The notes beneath the pieces are model-generated. The model was not told where the DNA came from. It ran no database searches and saw only the letters and a list, made by a program, of their open reading frames with translations. From CAVRXT01 sp049644285 (GTDB taxonomy: Bacteria > Acidobacteriota > Terriglobia > Acidiferrales > UBA7541), in NCBI GenBank assembly GCA_049644285.1, contig JBARRP010000347.1, positions 1 through 64,000 of the forward strand: a DNA stretch of 64,000 nucleotides, written 5' to 3'. Made by a program: the position numbers and the translations under genes. Shown here one piece after another: positions 27,427 through 37,400 of the stretch. How positions within the stretch are numbered: the first letter of the stretch is position 1; each line of letters starts with the position of its first letter.

Positions 27427-28806
27427 CTAGCGGTCAAGCTCGGACGCTGCCTCGCGAAAGGCGGCGGTGTGGCGCGCGATGTCCTCGCGCGTCGTGTCGG
27501 GGCACATCAGGGCCATATTGTGAAAGGGAGTAAGCAGGATGCCGCGGTTCAGCGCGTACAGGTGCATGAACCGTTCGAGCTCGAAATCAGCCGCCGCGGC
27601 TGCTTCGGCGCCGTTTCGGGGGCGTTGTGGCTGAAACAAGTATTCAGCGCGGCAGCCGAGCCGCGTCACGTGCCAGGGCAGGCCAGCGTCTTGGATCGCG
27701 CTCTCGACGCCCTGTGTGAATTCCACTCCCAGGGCAATCATTTCCTCGAAGGCTGCCGGCGTCAGCACATGTTCGAGCGTCGCGCGCATGGCCGCGAGCG
27801 CTAGGGCGTTGCCGGCCAGCGTCCCACCGATGCCGCCGGTATCGCAGTCCTCAACTTTCATATGCGCGCTGATTCGTTCGCCAACCTCAGCCGTGAATCC
27901 GTACGTCGCTGCCGGGATGCCACTTGCGATGGGCTTGCCGATGACGAGGAAGTCCGGCTGGAGATTGTGCTCGCGGGTATAGCCACCCGGCCCGGCGCAA
28001 ATCGTGTGGGTCTCATCAATGATCAGCAGTGTGCCGAAGCGGTGCGTGATTTCCCGCAAAGCTTCGTGATAGCCCGGATCGGGATGAACGATTCCCACAT
28101 TGGTCATCGCCGGTTCCATCAGCACACAGGCGACGTCGCGGGGAGCGACCGCTTCTTCGAGCGCTTTCAAGTCATTGAACTCGATGACCCGCGTCGTAAC
28201 CGCGGGATCAACCGGTGGGCCGAGATTGCCGCGGCGCGGTCCGGGCACTCCATTTTTGAGTGTGATGAGAGTCTCGTCCACGGTACCGTGATAGCAGTAG
28301 TTGAACACCAGAATGCGCGGGCGCTGCGTGATTTCGCGTGCCAGACGGATCGAGAAGCGATTGGCGTCGGTGGCCGTCAGAGCAAATTGCCAGTAAGGCA
28401 GGCCGAAACGGCGGGTGAGCTCCTCGCCCACCCAAATGGAATCTTCGGTGGGCAGCATGAAGGTAAGACCCCGATCGAGCTGTTCCTTTATGGTTTCGAT
28501 GGTGACGCGCGGCGAGTGACCCGTCATCGCTCCGGTGTCGCCGAGACAGAGATCCACATAATCGCGGCCGTCCACGTCGGTGAAGTGCGCTCCTTCGGCG
28601 CGTTGAACGAACACGGGGAATGCGCCTGCCCATTTCACCATCCAGTTCATCGGCACTCCGCCAAGCAGCGAAGATTTCGCCCGTTCGAATAGCAGCTTCG
28701 ATTTAGGATGCTCCTCGATGAAGCGCCGTTCCTCGCGCGCCATCAGCACCTGCAGTCGCGTCCGGTCGATTGTCTTCACCTTGCGAACCCCCTGGGAAGC
28801 TTGCAT
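27427..28806 (-). CDS. Class III pyridoxal-phosphate aminotransferase (glutamate-1-semialdehyde aminomutase-like)
   Basis: 459 residues from ATG 28806; a GTG two codons upstream is possible. PLP-fold type I with Asp in LLIIDETHTICAGPGG and the Schiff-base Lys in VIGKPIASGIP. The N-terminus (FERAKSSLLGGV..NW) and the FPVFVQRAEGAHFTDVDGRDYVDL segment resemble glutamate-1-semialdehyde aminomutase and related decarboxylating/transaminating class III enzymes. It is probably not the haem-pathway enzyme: residue order at the active-site loop differs (TATDANRFSIRLAR instead of the aminomutase-type Ser/Gly-rich loop). It starts 9 bases after the rhodanese stop, so the two are likely co-translated. Confidence 0.88.
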   Translation of the reverse strand: MQASQGVRKVKTIDRTRLQVLMAREERRFIEEHPKSKLLFERAKSSLLGGVPMNWMVKWAGAFPVFVQRAEGAHFTDVDGRDYVDLCLGDTGAMTGHSPRVTIETIKEQLDRGLTFMLPTEDSIWVGEELTRRFGLPYWQFALTATDANRFSIRLAREITQRPRILVFNYCYHGTVDETLITLKNGVPGPRRGNLGPPVDPAVTTRVIEFNDLKALEEAVAPRDVACVLMEPAMTNVGIVHPDPGYHEALREITHRFGTLLIIDETHTICAGPGGYTREHNLQPDFLVIGKPIASGIPAATYGFTAEVGERISAHMKVEDCDTGGIGGTLAGNALALAAMRATLEHVLTPAAFEEMIALGVEFTQGVESAIQDAGLPWHVTRLGCRAEYLFQPQRPRNGAEAAAAADFELERFMHLYALNRGILLTPFHNMALMCPDTTREDIARHTAAFREAASELDR

Positions 28807-28815
28807 GTTCACCGT

Positions 28816-29187
28816 TCATTCTTTGGCGACGGGGAGGCCAGCCTCGGTCCAGCCGCGCCATCCGCCGTCCATCGAGATTACGTTGGTGTATCCCATTTTC
28901 TGCAGGTTGTCGGCGGCGAGCGCCGATCGGAATCCGCCGCCGCAGTAGAGCACGATCGGCGCATTGTGGTCGGGGACTGTTTTTTCGATGTCGCGCTCGA
29001 TGATGCCCTTGCTGAGATGAATGGCGCCAGGGATGTGGCCGCGGACCCACTCAGAATCCTCCCGTGTATCCACAAGGATCATCTTTTCGCGGGCATCGAG
29101 GCGTTTCTTAACGTCGCGAAAGTCCGCTTCTTTGATGCGCGCCTTGGCGTCATTCACCAGCTTCAGGAAGCCTGTCGCATGCTGCAT
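28816..29187 (-). CDS. Rhodanese-like sulfurtransferase
   Basis: 123 residues from ATG 29187, with GGGAGG seven bases upstream. Single rhodanese domain: entry strand LVDTREDSEWVRGHIPGA, catalytic Cys in YCGGGFRS, and the exit motif MDGGWRGWTEAGLPV. The Cys-loop CGGGFRS has the small six-residue form of single-domain rhodaneses (GlpE/PspE-like), so thiosulfate or a persulfide is the probable substrate. Cytoplasmic; no signal peptide. Tightly coupled to the downstream aminotransferase, which suggests, but does not prove, a linked role. Confidence 0.92.
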   Translation of the reverse strand: MQHATGFLKLVNDAKARIKEADFRDVKKRLDAREKMILVDTREDSEWVRGHIPGAIHLSKGIIERDIEKTVPDHNAPIVLYCGGGFRSALAADNLQKMGYTNVISMDGGWRGWTEAGLPVAKE

Positions 29188-29319
29188 GTGGAACCCTCCC
29201 AAAAACCCTTTATTGCAGAGATCAGCGCCGGAATATCAACCGTCCACATTCTACAACCCCTCTCATAAACGGCGAGCCGTCATCGTACAAGACGCCCGTT
29301 TCCCGCAAGAACTTAGGTT

Positions 29320-30483
29320 TCAGTTTGTGAGCCGGTGGTACTTCTTGAGAATCTCCCGCAATTGATCGTGCGGCAACGCCATCACGGTATGACCGTCGAC
29401 ACCCGTCATCGTTTCTGCTGCGATCATTGCATTGACAACTGCCTCCTCGGTAGCCTGCACCGTGGCCAAGAAAACCGGATTGATCTGGTCGTTGGGCAAC
29501 ATGGTGAGTTGATGAGTACCAGTGGATGAAGCCGCTCCGGCATTGGCGGTGGAGAACGCCACGAAAATGTCTCCGGAGCCATCGCCGGAGTAGCTGCCGT
29601 CCCTTCCCAATCCCAACGATACCCGCTTGGCGACGCGTTTTAATTGCGTTGGGATCAAGGGTGCGTCAGTAGCCACAACGACGATGATCGAGCCCACGTC
29701 GTCATCCCAGACCTTGGGGCCGGGAATCTCTCGTCCGACCGGCACACCCGCGATGCGCAATTGGTCGCGCTGACCATAATTACACTGCACCAGCACACCC
29801 ACCGTGTATCCCCCATATTTCGCGTCAAGCACTCGCGATGATGTTCCTATTCCCCCTTTGAATTCGTTGCAGATCATCCCGGTACCACCGCCCACATTGC
29901 CTTCCTCAACCGGCCCTCCATGCGCATTATCGAGAGCGTGGAAAGCATCCTCCGGCTTGACGTGGAAGCCGTTCACATCATTCAGGTATCCGTCCCAAGT
30001 CTCCGCGACGACCGGCAGGGACCACGAATAACCTTCCTGGTCGGGCCCTCCGTGTTTTAGACGCCAAGCGATGACGGCATCGCGGACGACGCCAACACTG
30101 TGTGTGTTTGTGATCATCACCGGGCCTTCCAGGAACCCGGATTCTTCGACCCAGGTTGTACCGGTCATCTCGCCATTGCCGTTCTCAGTGAACCATCCTG
30201 CGAAGACAGGATCCTTCGAGTCCTTACCGCGAGGAAGGACGGCGGTGACTCCCGTCCGGACCGGGCCCACTCCTACTTTCAGAGCACCTTCTCCGAAAAT
30301 GAGTGTTGCATGTCCCACCTCTACGCCTTTCACGTCGGTGATGGCATTCAACGGCCCGGGCGCCCCATCAAAAGGGACGCCCAGGCCGCGCGCTCGCGGT
30401 TTAGTCTGAGCCCCGGCGAAAGTAGCGGCGCAGGACGAAAGGATGAGTAAGGTACCGAAGCGCGTACAGCGGGTTCTTTGCAT
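29320..30483 (-). CDS. P1-family aminopeptidase (DmpA/S58-like), exported
   Basis: 387 residues from ATG 30483, preceded by GGAGG five bases upstream; the frame is open to 30525. Signal peptide about 1-26 (ATFAGAQ). The N-terminal strands ITDVKGVEVGHATL are characteristic of family S58. The self-cleavage segment is visible as GNVGGGTGM..FKGGIGTSSR, where the family's Gly-Ser/Thr bond is cut to create the nucleophile. Related enzymes release N-terminal L- or D-amino acids or beta-alanyl peptides. Probably periplasmic. It begins 17 bases after the polA stop, so it may be read from the polA transcript. Confidence 0.91.
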   Translation of the reverse strand: MQRTRCTRFGTLLILSSCAATFAGAQTKPRARGLGVPFDGAPGPLNAITDVKGVEVGHATLIFGEGALKVGVGPVRTGVTAVLPRGKDSKDPVFAGWFTENGNGEMTGTTWVEESGFLEGPVMITNTHSVGVVRDAVIAWRLKHGGPDQEGYSWSLPVVAETWDGYLNDVNGFHVKPEDAFHALDNAHGGPVEEGNVGGGTGMICNEFKGGIGTSSRVLDAKYGGYTVGVLVQCNYGQRDQLRIAGVPVGREIPGPKVWDDDVGSIIVVVATDAPLIPTQLKRVAKRVSLGLGRDGSYSGDGSGDIFVAFSTANAGAASSTGTHQLTMLPNDQINPVFLATVQATEEAVVNAMIAAETMTGVDGHTVMALPHDQLREILKKYHRLTN

Positions 30484-30500
30484 CGGGTCCTCCGGAAAGT

Positions 30501-33278
30501 TCAAGATTTGTCGTGCGCCCCCCAATCAGCGTCTTCCAGATCGCGCCAGTTGGGACCGGCCTTGACGTCCACGACCAGCGGCACGCGCAGCGGGTAAACG
30601 CTTTCCATCACCGGTTTCACGAGCTCGCGCAGGCGTGGAATCTCCTTTTCCGGACCCTCAAAAAGCAATTCGTCGTGGACTTGAAGAATCATTTTCGTCT
30701 GAAACTTTTCGGCCTCGAGGCGTCGATCGATTTCGATCATGGCGAGTTTGATGAGGTCGGCGGCGGCGCCCTGGAGCGGCGTGTTCAGCGCAGTGCGCTC
30801 GGCGAAGTTGCGTTGGTTTGGCTGCGGTGAATTGATTTCCGCCATTGGCCGGATGCGGCCGAACATCGTCCGCGTGAATCCGGTTTTGCGGACCTCCCCG
30901 AGCTGCCGATCGAGGTATTGCTTCACGCCGCGATAGCGCTCGAAATACGCGGCGATGAATCTTGCTGCTTCCTTCTGGTCGATCCCGAGTTGCTGGGCAA
31001 GTCCGAAGGCGGATAGACCGTAAATGATGCCGAAATTGATGACCTTTGCGACGCGGCGATGCTCGCCGGTCTGCGCGAAGGGCGCGACGCCGAACACTTC
31101 CTGAGCAGTTCGTGAGTGGATGTCTTCGCCACGCCGAAAGGCCTCGACCAGCACCGGGTCCTCGGACGCATGGGCGAGGATGCGCAGCTCGATTTGCGAA
31201 TAATCGGCGGAAACGAGTTGGTGACCCGGGGCAGCGGCGAATGCGGCTCGAATTTGCCGTCCGATTTCGCTGCGCACCGGTATGTTCTGCAAATTCGGGT
31301 TCGATGAGCTCAGGCGTCCGGTCGCGGTCCCGGTTTGGTTGAAGCGTGTGTGCAGGCGTCCCGTCGAGGGCTGTATCAGACGCGGCAGCGCATCGGCATA
31401 CGTGGACTTTAATTTCGAAGCTTCGCGGTAATCGATTACCAGTCGCGGAAGTTCGTGGAGTAGTGCGAGTTCTTCGAGGACCTCAGCGGCGGTGGAACGA
31501 GATTTGGCGCGGCTCCGGCGGGGTGGCTGAAGCTGGAGCTTGTCGAACATGACTTCGGCGAGTTGTTGCGGCGAATTGATGTTGAATTCGTGACCCGCCA
31601 GTTCGCAAATCTCCTTCTCAAGTCGTCGAACTTCGCCGTCCATCGTGGAAGAGATGACCGCGAGAGCCTCGCGATCCACATATACGCCTGCACGTTCCAT
31701 GCGGGCCAGCACCGACGCCAGCGGGAGATCGATTTTTTCATAGAGCTCAGCGAGTCCTTGCTTTTCGACTTCGACGCGAAGGACAGGAGCCAGCCTTAGC
31801 AGGAAATCGGCCCGCTCCCCGCGAGCCCCCGAAAGCGCTTGATTCAGATAGCGTAGGACGACTTCAGCGAAGGAGTGATTCGCAGTTGTCGGTCGCAGGA
31901 GATACGAATACAGCAGTGTCGCGTGGCGCACGCCTTCGAGCCGCCGCGCATCGTCGGGAGCGGTGAGAAGGTCGAAGGGCTTCGGATCGTGAACGATCTT
32001 GGGCCGGCGCGAATCGTTGCGCCAGCCTGCGATTGCCTCACACACTGTTCCAGCATCGCCAACGGCGATGGTTCGGGCGGTCCCGGCGCGTGTCGAAAAT
32101 TCGACGCCACTGACTCGGCTGCCATAGCCTTCTTCTTCGTCTTTTTCAAGTGCCAACTCGAGCCACGCGGCCACCTCCTCGCCGGGTGGCAGGTCGCTCA
32201 AGAATTTTTTAACCGCCGCGGGGGATTCCAGCTCGGCATAGTCAGTTTTTTCCAAGCTGGCGGCCGGCGGCTGCTCGCGCAGCAGGGATGTGAAGTTAAG
32301 CTCTCCGTACAGGGAGCGGAGTGCGGTCAAATCGGGCTCCCCAACCCGCAGGGAATCCAGTTCGAGTGGCACTGGGGCGTCCGTCGGAATCACAGCAAGT
32401 TGCTTGCTAAGCCGAACAAATTCGCCGTACTTCTTGAGTGCCTCGCGGTAACTCGCCCTTTTTACCTCACTGGCCCGGCGCAACGCTTCTTCGGCGCTGC
32501 CGTATTCCTGGATCAATTGCCGCGCGCCTACCTCCCCGATCCCGGCTTTGCGCCGTTCTCCCGGCGCCGGCTTTTCATTGGGATTGCGCGCCCCAGGGAT
32601 GTTGTCAATCGTGTCACCCATCAGCGCCATCACATCCGGGACCTTCTCTGGTCGGACGCCCATCAGCTCTTCGACCATTTTTTCATCCACGATCAAGTCG
32701 TTTTTTGCGGGGTTGAGCAACCGTATCGGGCCGCCCACCAATTGCATAAGGTCCTTATCACTCGTGACGATGTAAACCTCGAGGTTTTTCTGTTTAGCCT
32801 GCCGGGCCAGCGATGCGATAACGTCATCGGCTTCGTAGCCGGGGACTTCCAGGATGGGCAGACGCATAGCCTCGCAATAGCGCCGCACGTACGGCAATTG
32901 TACGGAAAGGTCTTCCGGCATTGCCGGGCGCTGAGCTTTATACGCTGCAAAGAGCTTGTCCCGGAACGTGGGCGCGGCGACGTCGAACACGACCGCCACG
33001 TAGTCCGGCCGCAATTTTTCATTCTTGAGCAGCCGTCTCATCATCGTGGCAAACAGGTAGGGCACTTTGGTGGGCAGGCCCTGGGCGCTTTGCAGCCGCT
33101 CCATCGGAGCGAAGTACGCGCGGAAGATATAGCCCATCGCATCCACCAGGAAAAGGCGCTTTGGCCGCGACTCTTCGCTGGAAGCCTTTGCGTCTAGCAG
33201 ACTTAAGGACGCCCTGGGCCTTTGTTCCCGGCTTCCGCCGCCGCTTACAGACGCTTGTTCTTTCGGCTTCGCTGCCAT
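30501..33278 (-). CDS. polA: DNA polymerase I
   Basis: 925 residues from ATG 33278; an upstream Met at 33362 would add 28 doubtful residues. The 5'-nuclease domain begins near 42 (FLVDAMGYIFRAY; GYEADDVIASL; TSDKDLMQLV), after a 40-residue Ser/Arg-rich extension. The polymerase domain (about 540-915) has motif A SADYSQIELR, motif B KVINFGIIYGLS and motif C LQVHDELLFE. The central 3'-5' exonuclease-like region (about 350-520) lacks the usual catalytic acidic motifs (see findings). Used in Okazaki-fragment processing and repair. A single upstream gene is divergent (TonB receptor). Confidence 0.97.
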   Translation of the reverse strand: MAAKPKEQASVSGGGSREQRPRASLSLLDAKASSEESRPKRLFLVDAMGYIFRAYFAPMERLQSAQGLPTKVPYLFATMMRRLLKNEKLRPDYVAVVFDVAAPTFRDKLFAAYKAQRPAMPEDLSVQLPYVRRYCEAMRLPILEVPGYEADDVIASLARQAKQKNLEVYIVTSDKDLMQLVGGPIRLLNPAKNDLIVDEKMVEELMGVRPEKVPDVMALMGDTIDNIPGARNPNEKPAPGERRKAGIGEVGARQLIQEYGSAEEALRRASEVKRASYREALKKYGEFVRLSKQLAVIPTDAPVPLELDSLRVGEPDLTALRSLYGELNFTSLLREQPPAASLEKTDYAELESPAAVKKFLSDLPPGEEVAAWLELALEKDEEEGYGSRVSGVEFSTRAGTARTIAVGDAGTVCEAIAGWRNDSRRPKIVHDPKPFDLLTAPDDARRLEGVRHATLLYSYLLRPTTANHSFAEVVLRYLNQALSGARGERADFLLRLAPVLRVEVEKQGLAELYEKIDLPLASVLARMERAGVYVDREALAVISSTMDGEVRRLEKEICELAGHEFNINSPQQLAEVMFDKLQLQPPRRSRAKSRSTAAEVLEELALLHELPRLVIDYREASKLKSTYADALPRLIQPSTGRLHTRFNQTGTATGRLSSSNPNLQNIPVRSEIGRQIRAAFAAAPGHQLVSADYSQIELRILAHASEDPVLVEAFRRGEDIHSRTAQEVFGVAPFAQTGEHRRVAKVINFGIIYGLSAFGLAQQLGIDQKEAARFIAAYFERYRGVKQYLDRQLGEVRKTGFTRTMFGRIRPMAEINSPQPNQRNFAERTALNTPLQGAAADLIKLAMIEIDRRLEAEKFQTKMILQVHDELLFEGPEKEIPRLRELVKPVMESVYPLRVPLVVDVKAGPNWRDLEDADWGAHDKS

Positions 33279-33492
33279 GTTTCGAGCAGATGAGTATAGC
33301 AGACGGGGCTGGAGGCTTTGAGGCGCCGCCAGCGCATAGAAGACGCTGCTCCCTTGACGCAACCGGGCAACTGGCCTTAGCTTATGAGTGCAACGGGGGT
33401 GGGGTGGATACCGGGAGGGGACCCGGGTTCACATCCCATTGGTTTCTTCGCCCATGGATAACTCTGAATTTTCTGACAATGGGGAGACGACT

Positions 33493-36400
33493 ATGCAGAC
33501 TATGCAAATGTCTCGGCGGTGCTGTCTAAGCGTTGCCTCTTGGTTTTCATTACTCCTGCTGGCAATCATGCTGGCCCCGAAGACGGGCGAGGCTCAGACC
33601 TTCCGCGGAACCATTCTGGGGACAGTGACCGACTCCTCCGGAGCCGCCATTGTGGGTGCGAAGGTTACTGGGAGGAATCAGGATACGGGGCTTGAGCGCA
33701 CGACGGAGACGTCGGCCGACGGCAGCTACGCCATTCCTGAGCTGCCCATCGGCACTTATGACGTCACGGTGGAAAAATCCGACTTCCAGACTTCGATCAC
33801 GAAGGGAGTGACCGTCGAAATCGCTCGCGACCGCCGCGTTGACACGACGCTCAAGCCCGGCGCAATCACCCAGAAAGTGGAGGTTTCCGGTGAATCACTG
33901 CCCCAGGTGGAAACCACGAACAATACGCTGGGTGGCTCGTTTGTCACCGAGGAAGTTCTCAGCTTGCCGATCAACGGTCGGGACTACACCAAGCTCCTGC
34001 TTATGGCACCGGGGACCACCGGCGACCCGAGCGGCGAGGTCGATTCACCCGGTTCCTTCGGTCAGTTCAGCTCGAACGGCAACCGCGGTCGCTCCAACAA
34101 TTTCCTGCTCGACGGCACAGACATGAATGACAGCTACCGCAACATCCCCGCGATCAATCAGGGGGGCGTCTTTGCCATCCCATCCACCATTCTGCCGGTC
34201 GAATCGATCGCCGAGCTCAGCGTGCTAACGAACTATGAGGCGGAGTACGGCAGAAGCTCCGGCGCGGTGGTCAACATCGTCACCAAGAGCGGCACCAACG
34301 ACATCCACGGCAGCCTTTTCGAGTATTTTCGCAATAAGGTCCTCAACGCACGGAACTTTTTCAATACGAGCGATCTCCCCAAGGACGCTTTTCGCAACAA
34401 TCAATTCGGCGCCGCGGCCGGTGGGCCCATCGTAAAGGACAAGACCTTCTGGTATCTGGCCTACGAAGGGCAGCGCGAGGGCGTGGGCTTGACTTCGGTC
34501 AACACAGTTCCGTCGCTGGGCGACTATCAAGCCGCTGTCGCGGCTATCCCGGGCAGCAACCCCGCCGCCTGCGCCACCGATGTTTTCACCTGTGTCACCA
34601 CACAGCCGTCCGGCGTCATCAATCCGGTGATCGTCAATCTGTACAACCTGTGCAATTCCAAAGGTACATGCTCTGGCGGCAAGCTCCCCTGGCCCCTGCC
34701 GAATCATTCCTCCATTGGGCCTGAGGCCAACGTTTCAAGCGACCGTGTCCGCAACGACTTGGACAGCGTCATCGTCAAGCTGGACCACACCTTTACGCCG
34801 AACGAGACCCTTACCGGACGTTACTTCTACGGTCGCAGCGAGCAGAGCGTGCCTCTGGGAGCGGCCGGCGGCAACAACCTCCCGAACACCAACACGTTTA
34901 CCCCGACCAATGTCAACCTCGTCTCGGTCAGCCTGGTAAGCGTCGTTTCCACCAACAAGGTGAATGAAAGCCGTTTCGGGTTCAACCGCTTCTTTGAGAA
35001 CTTCTTGGCCGACGACCGTTCCGTGTTCGGCAATCCAAACTCCTCGTTCGGTCTCAATACCGGGCTTGGCACGGTAACCAGCAAGATCAATCCGAAGGAC
35101 CTCGGGCTCCCGCAGATGACTTTCAGCAGCGGGCTCTCCGGTTTGGGATCTTCGCGCTTCTCGAATCCACGCAGTCGTACTGACCGGAACTATCATTTCC
35201 TTGACAACTTTTCCTGGAAGCTTTCGCGCCATGACGTCAAGTTCGGCTATGAATACCGTCATACCTCGGTTGACTCGCTCGAGGATCTGAACTTCCGGGG
35301 CAGGCTGAAGTTCGCGGATTTGCAGAATTTCCTCGAGGGTAACCTGTCGGGCGGCGGGCATATCAACTACGGCGATACCACCCGGACGAGCCTTCAGGAT
35401 TCCCATTCCCTTTACCTGCAGGACTCCTTTCGGGTCACCTCTCGCCTGACTGCCAACCTCGGGGTTCGCTGGGACTACTACGGCATCATCCACGAGGCCA
35501 ACAATCTCTACAGCAGCTACAACCCAACGACGGGCCTTTTTACCACCGGTTCACCCTACAATAAGGACCTGAACAATTTCGCGCCGCGGGTCAGCTTGGC
35601 CTACGATGTCGCTGGGAAGGGAAGGACAATCGTTCGGGCCGGGTTTGGTGTTTTTTATGACACCTTTTCCCTCGACTTTTTCACAGGCCAGCTTTACGAG
35701 AACACGAATAATCTCGGGCCCGCTTACAACCCGGTCGGTTCGAAGCCGATCTTCCAGGCGAGCACACTCGGTTCGCTGAGCAACGGCGGGAATCCGGTCT
35801 TTGGGGTTTCAGCAGCGCAGTTGGGCGGCGCCACCAGCGATGCTTCGACGATCGCGAACCTGCGCACGCCGTACATTTACAACTACACTTTTAACATCCA
35901 GCAGCAACTTCTCACCAACACGGTCCTTCAGCTCGGCTACGTCGGGACCGCTGGCCGCAAGCTCCAGCGCATCCGGGACATTGGTCAGCCCAGCAACGCC
36001 GCGATCACCGCCTACGATGTCGGATGCACAGGCGGCGTTCCGAACGTCTCCCTGACCGCGAGTGTAGTTAGTGCCGCTTGTCCGGCACCGACCGTCGTGC
36101 CGCGCAACTTCAACAACAGTGCCTCCGCCACTGTCCTGCCTGGCCAGAACAACAACGCCGCGATCATGAGCGCGCTCGCGCCGCAGACTCCGTTTTATCT
36201 CCAGCAGCTCGAGACTTCTTCAAGGTCCTCCTACAACTCCCTCCAGGCGTCCTTAACGCAGCGCAACTGGCACGGCTGGATCCAGCAGATCAATTACACC
36301 TGGTCGCACTCGATTGACGATGCGAGTGACGGGCAGGACTATGTGCCGCACGCGGGTCAGCCCAACGACAGCAGCAATCCCTTCAAGAGCAACCGTGGTA

Positions 36401-37047
36401 GCTCGAACTTCGACAACCGGCACCACTTCGTTTGGTCCGCCACCTATTCTTTCCCCAAGTGGGAGACCCTTGGACGGATGGGAGAAGGCTGGACGGTTTC
36501 GAGCATCGTCACCCTGGTCAGCGGACATCCCTTCGAGGTGGACGAGACCTCCGACGACTTCGACGGCAGCTCCGAGTTCTTTGGCCGGCCGGACATCGTG
36601 GCTCCCGCGAAATACAACTACAGCAATCCAGTGCAGTTCCTCGATCTATCTTCGTTCGCGGTGCCCTGCACGCTCGACGGCGCGGGCAACTCCGCCGGCC
36701 ACTGCCTCTCGGGCACGCGCCACTTCGGCACTTTGGGACGCAATGCGCTCATCGGCCCGGCCTTCCGCCAGTGGGATTTCTCAGTTGTGAAAAACACGAA
36801 ACTCACTGAGAGGTTCAATCTCCAGTTCCGCACCGATTTCTACAACATGCTGAACCATCCGAACTTTTCAAATCCGTTGCTGCCTTCTTTCTTCGATGAC
36901 ATCGGCTCCTTCCCGATCAATCCGGTCAGCGGCAGAATATCGGGCTTCTTCCCGATCACGGGCACGGTAGATTCGGCTATCGGCAACCCGATCCTGGGCG
37001 GCGGCAGCCCCCGCAGCATCCAGTTCGCCGTAAAGCTCTCCTTCTAG
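33493..37047 (+). CDS. TonB-dependent outer-membrane receptor (Oar-like)
   Basis: 1184 residues from ATG 33493, with GGGGAG six bases upstream; the frame is open to 33388. A signal segment (about 12-35) is followed by a carboxypeptidase-regulatory domain (about 38-120, LGTVTDSSGAAIVGAKV), a plug (about 135-270, LPINGRDYTKLLLMAPG, then GAVVNIVTKSGTND), and a large barrel ending in Phe. Aromatic-rich strands and Asn/Ser loops are typical. The sequence diverges more from the other two receptors in the window, so it probably binds another ligand. It is transcribed divergently from polA and followed by a terminator-like hairpin. Confidence 0.92.
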   Translation: MQTMQMSRRCCLSVASWFSLLLLAIMLAPKTGEAQTFRGTILGTVTDSSGAAIVGAKVTGRNQDTGLERTTETSADGSYAIPELPIGTYDVTVEKSDFQTSITKGVTVEIARDRRVDTTLKPGAITQKVEVSGESLPQVETTNNTLGGSFVTEEVLSLPINGRDYTKLLLMAPGTTGDPSGEVDSPGSFGQFSSNGNRGRSNNFLLDGTDMNDSYRNIPAINQGGVFAIPSTILPVESIAELSVLTNYEAEYGRSSGAVVNIVTKSGTNDIHGSLFEYFRNKVLNARNFFNTSDLPKDAFRNNQFGAAAGGPIVKDKTFWYLAYEGQREGVGLTSVNTVPSLGDYQAAVAAIPGSNPAACATDVFTCVTTQPSGVINPVIVNLYNLCNSKGTCSGGKLPWPLPNHSSIGPEANVSSDRVRNDLDSVIVKLDHTFTPNETLTGRYFYGRSEQSVPLGAAGGNNLPNTNTFTPTNVNLVSVSLVSVVSTNKVNESRFGFNRFFENFLADDRSVFGNPNSSFGLNTGLGTVTSKINPKDLGLPQMTFSSGLSGLGSSRFSNPRSRTDRNYHFLDNFSWKLSRHDVKFGYEYRHTSVDSLEDLNFRGRLKFADLQNFLEGNLSGGGHINYGDTTRTSLQDSHSLYLQDSFRVTSRLTANLGVRWDYYGIIHEANNLYSSYNPTTGLFTTGSPYNKDLNNFAPRVSLAYDVAGKGRTIVRAGFGVFYDTFSLDFFTGQLYENTNNLGPAYNPVGSKPIFQASTLGSLSNGGNPVFGVSAAQLGGATSDASTIANLRTPYIYNYTFNIQQQLLTNTVLQLGYVGTAGRKLQRIRDIGQPSNAAITAYDVGCTGGVPNVSLTASVVSAACPAPTVVPRNFNNSASATVLPGQNNNAAIMSALAPQTPFYLQQLETSSRSSYNSLQASLTQRNWHGWIQQINYTWSHSIDDASDGQDYVPHAGQPNDSSNPFKSNRGSSNFDNRHHFVWSATYSFPKWETLGRMGEGWTVSSIVTLVSGHPFEVDETSDDFDGSSEFFGRPDIVAPAKYNYSNPVQFLDLSSFAVPCTLDGAGNSAGHCLSGTRHFGTLGRNALIGPAFRQWDFSVVKNTKLTERFNLQFRTDFYNMLNHPNFSNPLLPSFFDDIGSFPINPVSGRISGFFPITGTVDSAIGNPILGGGSPRSIQFAVKLSF

Positions 37048-37081
37048 CGGAGGTACGGGCTCGTCCGTCCGCCTTTCACCT

Positions 37082-37120
37082 GGCCACCCGGGCTCGCCGG
37101 GGTGGCCGCTTTGCTTTTCC
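37082..37120 (+). terminator. Probable terminator after the TonB receptor gene
   Basis: A perfect 8-bp stem GGCCACCC/GGGTGGCC encloses a 10-base loop, 35 bases after the stop. The following run GCTTTGCTTTTCC is only moderately T-rich, so termination may be partial. Confidence 0.5.
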
Positions 37121-37400
37121 TCCTGATTGTCCGCGTCTCGTCCTCTACTCGGCTATCTCTACCCTGACGACGGGCGGAGCGCACAGCATTCAGTTCTCGC
37201 TTTAGTTTCAGTTCGGACACATTCGATGTCGTTTCTCACTTGGGGTGTCCGCCTCGGCGACGCCCCTTTTGTGACAGAGGTTCACATCCTCCCATTCCGT
37301 CTGTTACCCTTTCCCGCGAAGGTTGCCCAGCGTGTAGTTGTGCGGTGGCGGGCTCACACTCAGTTGTGAAAGTTTTTTCCTAACCCCTGCGTATAACTCT

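Noticed and set aside
31875..33197. Long plus-strand frame (440 codons) opposite polA
   Set aside because: It is antisense to polA in high-GC DNA; its translation is Arg/His/Gln-rich with no recognisable domain and no ribosome-binding site, as expected of a shadow frame.
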